Under the pieces are notes generated by a model. That model saw only the letters and a program-made list of their open reading frames with translations. It did not search any database and was not told the origin of the DNA. The position numbers and the translations under genes are program-made. A DNA stretch of 64,000 bases from CALBPI01 sp038521865 (lineage in GTDB: Bacteria; Pseudomonadota; Gammaproteobacteria; Steroidobacterales; Woeseiaceae). This document shows positions 60,536 to 64,000 of this stretch, in pieces (the first letter of the stretch is position 1; every line of letters begins with the position of its first letter). The stretch spans positions 1-64,000 of the forward strand of contig JBCBKO010000004.1 of NCBI GenBank assembly GCA_038521865.1. Direction: 5' to 3'.

Positions 60536-62926
60536 ATGCGATCCACAGCTCTGCTGATACTGATCGGCTTGTGCACCTGCGCGAGCGCCGAAATCACGCT
60601 TGAAACCATCATGGCTGATCCGGATTGGATCGGGTCGGCTCCTGAGTCGGCTTACTGGAGCGATGACAGTCAATATATCCACTACGAGCAGAAGCGCGAG
60701 GGGGAGATTATTCGAGAACGCTACCGCGTGTCTCTCGCGGGAGAGATAGCGCCGATTGCCCCGGGGATACCGACAACCTCGAATAACTCGCGCGCGTACA
60801 ACGCTGACCGAAGCGCGGTGGTCTGGATTGAACAGGGCGATGTCTTTTGGCGTTCGCTGCCGAACGGAAAAGTCCAGCAGCTGACGCGCTCGGCCGACGC
60901 GGAGCGTGATGCCCAATTTGTTCTCGGGCGCAATGCGATCACGTATCAGTCTGATGCCGGCTTTATGCTGCACGAGCTGCAGTCAGGTGCGGTCGTTCAA
61001 CTCACCAACTTTCAATTTGCCGATGACCCCGATAAGGCGGAGTCCTTCGATACGCTACGTGAGAATCAGCGTCGAATTTATGAGTCTGTCGTTGAGGATG
61101 CTCGTCGCAGGGATGCGCGCGACGCGCACTCGAAGTCGCAGCGTATCGCTGGTGGCTTTTCAGCACCGGAACCTTTCTATCTTGGCAAGTCGGTTGAACT
61201 CGTTTACGCCGTACTGTCGCCTAGTGCTGATCAGGTGCTGTTGATTACACGACCCAAAGACCACGACCGTGGTAAGCGCGGCGTGATGCCGAACTACATG
61301 ACAGAGAGCGGCTACACCGAAACCCGCTCATTGAGACCGCGCGTTGGCAGGAACGAACCACCAGCGCACACCGTTTGGCTATTCGACATCGATGACGCAG
61401 CGCTCACAGAGCTCGATTTTTCGGACATCGATGGCATGGACGAGGACCCACTAGAGTCGCTACGAGAAGACGCACTAATTTGGCATGTTGAGCACGGCGC
61501 TGACGAAGAAGTCGTGTCCAAACAGCTAAAGGCGCCAGACGAGCGTTCGTTCGGCATCGAAGGTGCGGCCTGGTCACCGGACGCATCGCAAGTCGCATTG
61601 CAGCTGCACTCACGCGACAACAAAGAACGTTGGCTCGTGACGGTCGATCCGGATGCGCCCAGCCCGCGACTGATCGAGCGGCTCACCGACGAGGCCTGGA
61701 TCAACTACGCGCACAACGACTTCGGTTGGATGCCGGATAGCCGGACCCTGTGGTATCTGTCTGAGGCGGACGGCTACTCACACCTCTACACGCGAGCGAT
61801 TGAGGCGCGCAGAGCGAAGCAATTGACCAAGGGTCAATTTGTGGTCGAGGAGCCAGTGCTCGATCCTGAAGGTGAATTTGTCTATTTTCGTGCGAATCGA
61901 GAGCAACCGAGCACGTGGGAAATTCATCGTGTTCCGGTGAGTGGTGGCGCGATCGAAACGCTGACCGATCTCGGCGGTGTTAATCATTTCAACTTGTCAC
62001 CTAGCGGCGAGCGAATACTGGTTATTCACAGCGAGTTTGACCGCCACGAGGATTTGTTTGCGGTCGACGTCGATTCGGCTCCTGCGGCTCAGCGTCTCAC
62101 CGATACGGTGTCTGATGCGTTCAAGGCGATCGACTGGGTGATTCCGGAGATTGTTGCGGTGCCGTCCACGCATGTGGATGAACCCATTTACAGCAAACTC
62201 TATTTGCCGGAGGACTACGATCCGGCGCAGTCCTACCCCGCCGTGATGTTCGTGCACGGTGCCGGTTATACACAGAACGCTCACGCAGGCTGGCCGTATT
62301 ATTTCCGTGAGTTCATGTTTCATACGTTGTTGGTGCAACAGGGTGCGATCGTCATCGACATGGATTACCGCGCTTCCAAAGGCTACGGACGAGACTGGCG
62401 CACAGCGATATATCGCCAGATGGGTCACCCGGAACTCGAGGACTTTCAGGACGGTGTTCAGTACCTGGTCGATAACTACAACGTGGATCCGGAGCGCGTT
62501 GGTGTCTACGGCGGTTCTTACGGCGGGTTCATGACGTTCATGGCCCTGTTCCGCGACCCGGATTTATTTGCTGCCGGCGCGGCGCTACGACCGGTTGTTG
62601 ACTGGGCGCATTACAACCACGGCTATACATCGAACATTCTGAACACGCCGCTGGTCGATCCGGTCGCTTTCGAGAAGAGCTCGCCGATCTTTTTCGCTGA
62701 GGGTCTCGAATCGCCGCTGTTGATCGCAGCCGGCATGCAGGACGACAACGTGTTCTTCCAGGACTCGGTATTACTCGTACAAAGGTTGCTGGAACTCCAG
62801 AAGGAAGACTTCGAAATCGCGATCTATCCTCTGGACCCTCATGGTTTCACCCACGCCGACAGTTGGCTTGATGAATACCGCCGTATTCTCAAATTGATGC
62901 AACGCTACGTGATCGCCACAGAATAA
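60536..62926 (+). CDS. S9-family dipeptidyl-peptidase-like serine peptidase
   Basis: 796 residues with a Sec signal (about 1-18). A propeller with repeats such as SDDSQYIHYEQ and WSPDASQVALQLHS precedes the catalytic domain: GVYGGSYGGFMT with Ser661, Asp in GMQDDNVFFQD and His in DPHGFTHADSW. It is related to DPP IV/acylaminoacyl peptidases and removes N-terminal dipeptides. Its last 38 bases overlap the convergent membrane-protein gene. Confidence 0.92.
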   Translation: MRSTALLILIGLCTCASAEITLETIMADPDWIGSAPESAYWSDDSQYIHYEQKREGEIIRERYRVSLAGEIAPIAPGIPTTSNNSRAYNADRSAVVWIEQGDVFWRSLPNGKVQQLTRSADAERDAQFVLGRNAITYQSDAGFMLHELQSGAVVQLTNFQFADDPDKAESFDTLRENQRRIYESVVEDARRRDARDAHSKSQRIAGGFSAPEPFYLGKSVELVYAVLSPSADQVLLITRPKDHDRGKRGVMPNYMTESGYTETRSLRPRVGRNEPPAHTVWLFDIDDAALTELDFSDIDGMDEDPLESLREDALIWHVEHGADEEVVSKQLKAPDERSFGIEGAAWSPDASQVALQLHSRDNKERWLVTVDPDAPSPRLIERLTDEAWINYAHNDFGWMPDSRTLWYLSEADGYSHLYTRAIEARRAKQLTKGQFVVEEPVLDPEGEFVYFRANREQPSTWEIHRVPVSGGAIETLTDLGGVNHFNLSPSGERILVIHSEFDRHEDLFAVDVDSAPAAQRLTDTVSDAFKAIDWVIPEIVAVPSTHVDEPIYSKLYLPEDYDPAQSYPAVMFVHGAGYTQNAHAGWPYYFREFMFHTLLVQQGAIVIDMDYRASKGYGRDWRTAIYRQMGHPELEDFQDGVQYLVDNYNVDPERVGVYGGSYGGFMTFMALFRDPDLFAAGAALRPVVDWAHYNHGYTSNILNTPLVDPVAFEKSSPIFFAEGLESPLLIAAGMQDDNVFFQDSVLLVQRLLELQKEDFEIAIYPLDPHGFTHADSWLDEYRRILKLMQRYVIATE

Positions 62927-63323
62927 GCGGAGAGATTAAGAGCAGCAGAACCGCTGCGCCTCCAGCGAAGTAGGTGTAACGCCAGAACCAGGCCGAGCTG
63001 ACCGCCCGATCGGTAAAGTTGAGGTAGACGTTCCCCGACATGGCTGTGCCCAGTGGCAACCAGCCGATCGCCAACATGAGGGCGACGAGCGATAGAAGGC
63101 GCGTCACACTGCCTGATGTGCTCGCGAAGAATCCCGCTGCGGCGCCGGAGACCATGCCCGCGATGGTCAACCATTGTCCGGCAGGAACGCCAAGCCAATT
63201 CTGCATCAGCGTTGTCTCGCCACCCAGAACGAGACCTGCTGCGGACGCAACGAACAACGCGGCACACCCAGCGACTGGCAGCCAGGATGGTTTTCGCTCA
63301 GGTGATGGCAACAGCTTCTCCAA
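62889..63323 (-). CDS. Four-helix membrane protein, unknown
   Basis: 144 residues, four hydrophobic segments (LPVAGCAALFVASAAGLVLG, WLTIAGMVSGAAAGFF, LLSLVALMLAIGWLPLG, AGGAAVLLLLISPLIL). No family was recognised. The first residues are basic, suggesting the N-terminus is cytoplasmic. It is convergent with the S9 peptidase. An SDR gene ends 13 bases upstream on the same strand, suggesting one operon. Confidence 0.68.
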   Translation of the reverse strand: MEKLLPSPERKPSWLPVAGCAALFVASAAGLVLGGETTLMQNWLGVPAGQWLTIAGMVSGAAAGFFASTSGSVTRLLSLVALMLAIGWLPLGTAMSGNVYLNFTDRAVSSAWFWRYTYFAGGAAVLLLLISPLILWRSRSVASI

Positions 63324-63336
63324 TTGCGGGGCGGCG

Positions 63337-64000
63337 CTAGTGTAGCGGCAGACCCACCCGTTTTCGCCCGGCGTCGTCCTTGAGCGAGAAATCCTGCCCT
63401 AGGTCTTCTTCGGTGGCGTCGTTGAACAGGCGCTCGATCGCTATCGCAACCCACTCAGGCGGGATATGCACATCGGGATCCAGTTGGCTTACTGGATTGA
63501 TGCCGGACGCGCGTATGGAAGTCTGCATATCGGTGGCGACGGTGCCTGGACTCAGCCCGACTGCGCGAACTCCATGCTGCCGCCACTCTTTATCGGCACA
63601 GCGGGTCAGCATGAGCAACGCCGCTTTCGTGGCGCAATAGTGAGACCAGCCCTCTAGTGGTCCATAAGCGGCACCGGAGCTGATATTGAGAATCATGCCT
63701 TCCCCCTGATCGATCATGCGCTTGCCAGCGTTCTGCATGAACCGGAAAGCACCGGTCAGGTTCACGTCCACAACATTCGCCCATTGCGCGGCGTCCGCGT
63801 CTTCCATCCGTGAAATCGGATCGATGAGCCCCGCATTGTTGACGAGCAGGTCGATTCGCCCGAGTCGATCGACGGTCTCGAAGACTCGCTCTACATCTTC
63901 GGCGTTGGCGACGTCGCACGTCACTGGGTGGAACTGGCCATCCCCGCCCGCCAGCGTAGTGGCAACGGCTCCAAGGTCCGTCTCACTGCGCGCAGCCCCA
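63337..64000 (-). CDS. Short-chain dehydrogenase/reductase, partial at right edge
   Basis: The frame is open to the window end and reads at least 220 residues. DLLVNNAG, LNISSGAAYGPLEG and YCATKAAL (Tyr-x-x-x-Lys catalytic pair) with RAVGLSPGTVATDMQ identify a classical SDR. The N-terminal TGxxxGIG nucleotide motif lies beyond the edge; the visible 5' part (ARSETDLGAVATTLAGGD) is the following strand-helix. The substrate is unknown. It is upstream of the small membrane gene. Confidence 0.93.
   Translation of the reverse strand, partial: GAARSETDLGAVATTLAGGDGQFHPVTCDVANAEDVERVFETVDRLGRIDLLVNNAGLIDPISRMEDADAAQWANVVDVNLTGAFRFMQNAGKRMIDQGEGMILNISSGAAYGPLEGWSHYCATKAALLMLTRCADKEWRQHGVRAVGLSPGTVATDMQTSIRASGINPVSQLDPDVHIPPEWVAIAIERLFNDATEEDLGQDFSLKDDAGRKRVGLPLH

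Noticed and set aside
1..64000. CRISPR arrays, tRNA and rRNA genes
   Set aside because: No regularly spaced repeats, no tRNA-like cloverleaf with TTCGAATC-type arm and no rRNA sequence were recognised by eye.

Overview
The window looks like a chromosomal segment of a Gram-negative gammaproteobacterium. Evidence for this is greB, many Sec signal peptides and lipoboxes, outer-membrane barrels, TolC and an MshL/PilQ-type secretin. The large set of secreted peptidases (M1, M14, S9A, S9 DPP-like) and serine hydrolases suggests a peptide-degrading marine or Xanthomonadales/Woeseiales-like lifestyle. That placement is inference from gene content; no rRNA or tRNA is present.

Layout. 1-752: the 5' part of an IS110-family transposase running off the left edge, preceded by a stem that would hide its start codon. 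914-2534: an OhrR-like MarR regulator and a secreted HSL-type esterase, with three copies of a TTATYGCRRTAA operator-like palindrome. 2732-12020: housekeeping and stress genes (DUF72, greB, HDAC-like deacetylase, MscS channel, amino-acid racemase, Mpo1-like protein, CIA30-like protein, hydrolases). 12331-21471: a ToxR/CadC-type wHTH-TPR regulator, an outer-membrane barrel, a DUF2452-like protein, a sialidase-fold protein, an exported KatG and a penicillin-binding-protein-like hydrolase. 21494-31000: CNNM transporter, FFLEELY-like protein, Cys-rich lipoprotein, M1 peptidase lipoprotein, an SPFH gene with a very small ribbon-helix-helix gene (missed by length cut-offs) under a 30-bp palindrome, a small barrel, an MFS carrier and a second serine hydrolase.

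31227-46030 is the most unusual part. Twelve consecutive plus-strand genes encode an animal-type haem peroxidase lipoprotein, an ABC exporter whose nucleotide-binding domain has lost the Walker A, Walker B and signature residues, an HlyD adaptor, a TolC channel, and a compact type IV filament/type II secretion-like machine. The machine has a GspG-like pseudopilin with two EF-hand-like loops, GspE/MshE ATPase, GspF, a second prepilin, GspL/PilM-N-like, PilO/GspM-like and GspC/PilP-like proteins and a secretin. Overlapping stop/start codons join several of these genes. This hybrid export locus is the best candidate for an undescribed system.

46027-64000: DUF3108 and DUF374 acyltransferase (minus strand) diverge from a translationally coupled P450 and fatty-acyl-AMP ligase-carrier fusion, which looks like a small acyl-oxidation module. 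Then come M14 and S9A peptidases, a small membrane protein, an FAD oxidoreductase, a cysteine synthase, a DUF2341 surface protein, an S9 DPP-like peptidase, a small membrane protein and a partial SDR at the right edge. The only gene-free stretch above 300 bases is 12021-12330. I saw no CRISPR array, rRNA or tRNA.
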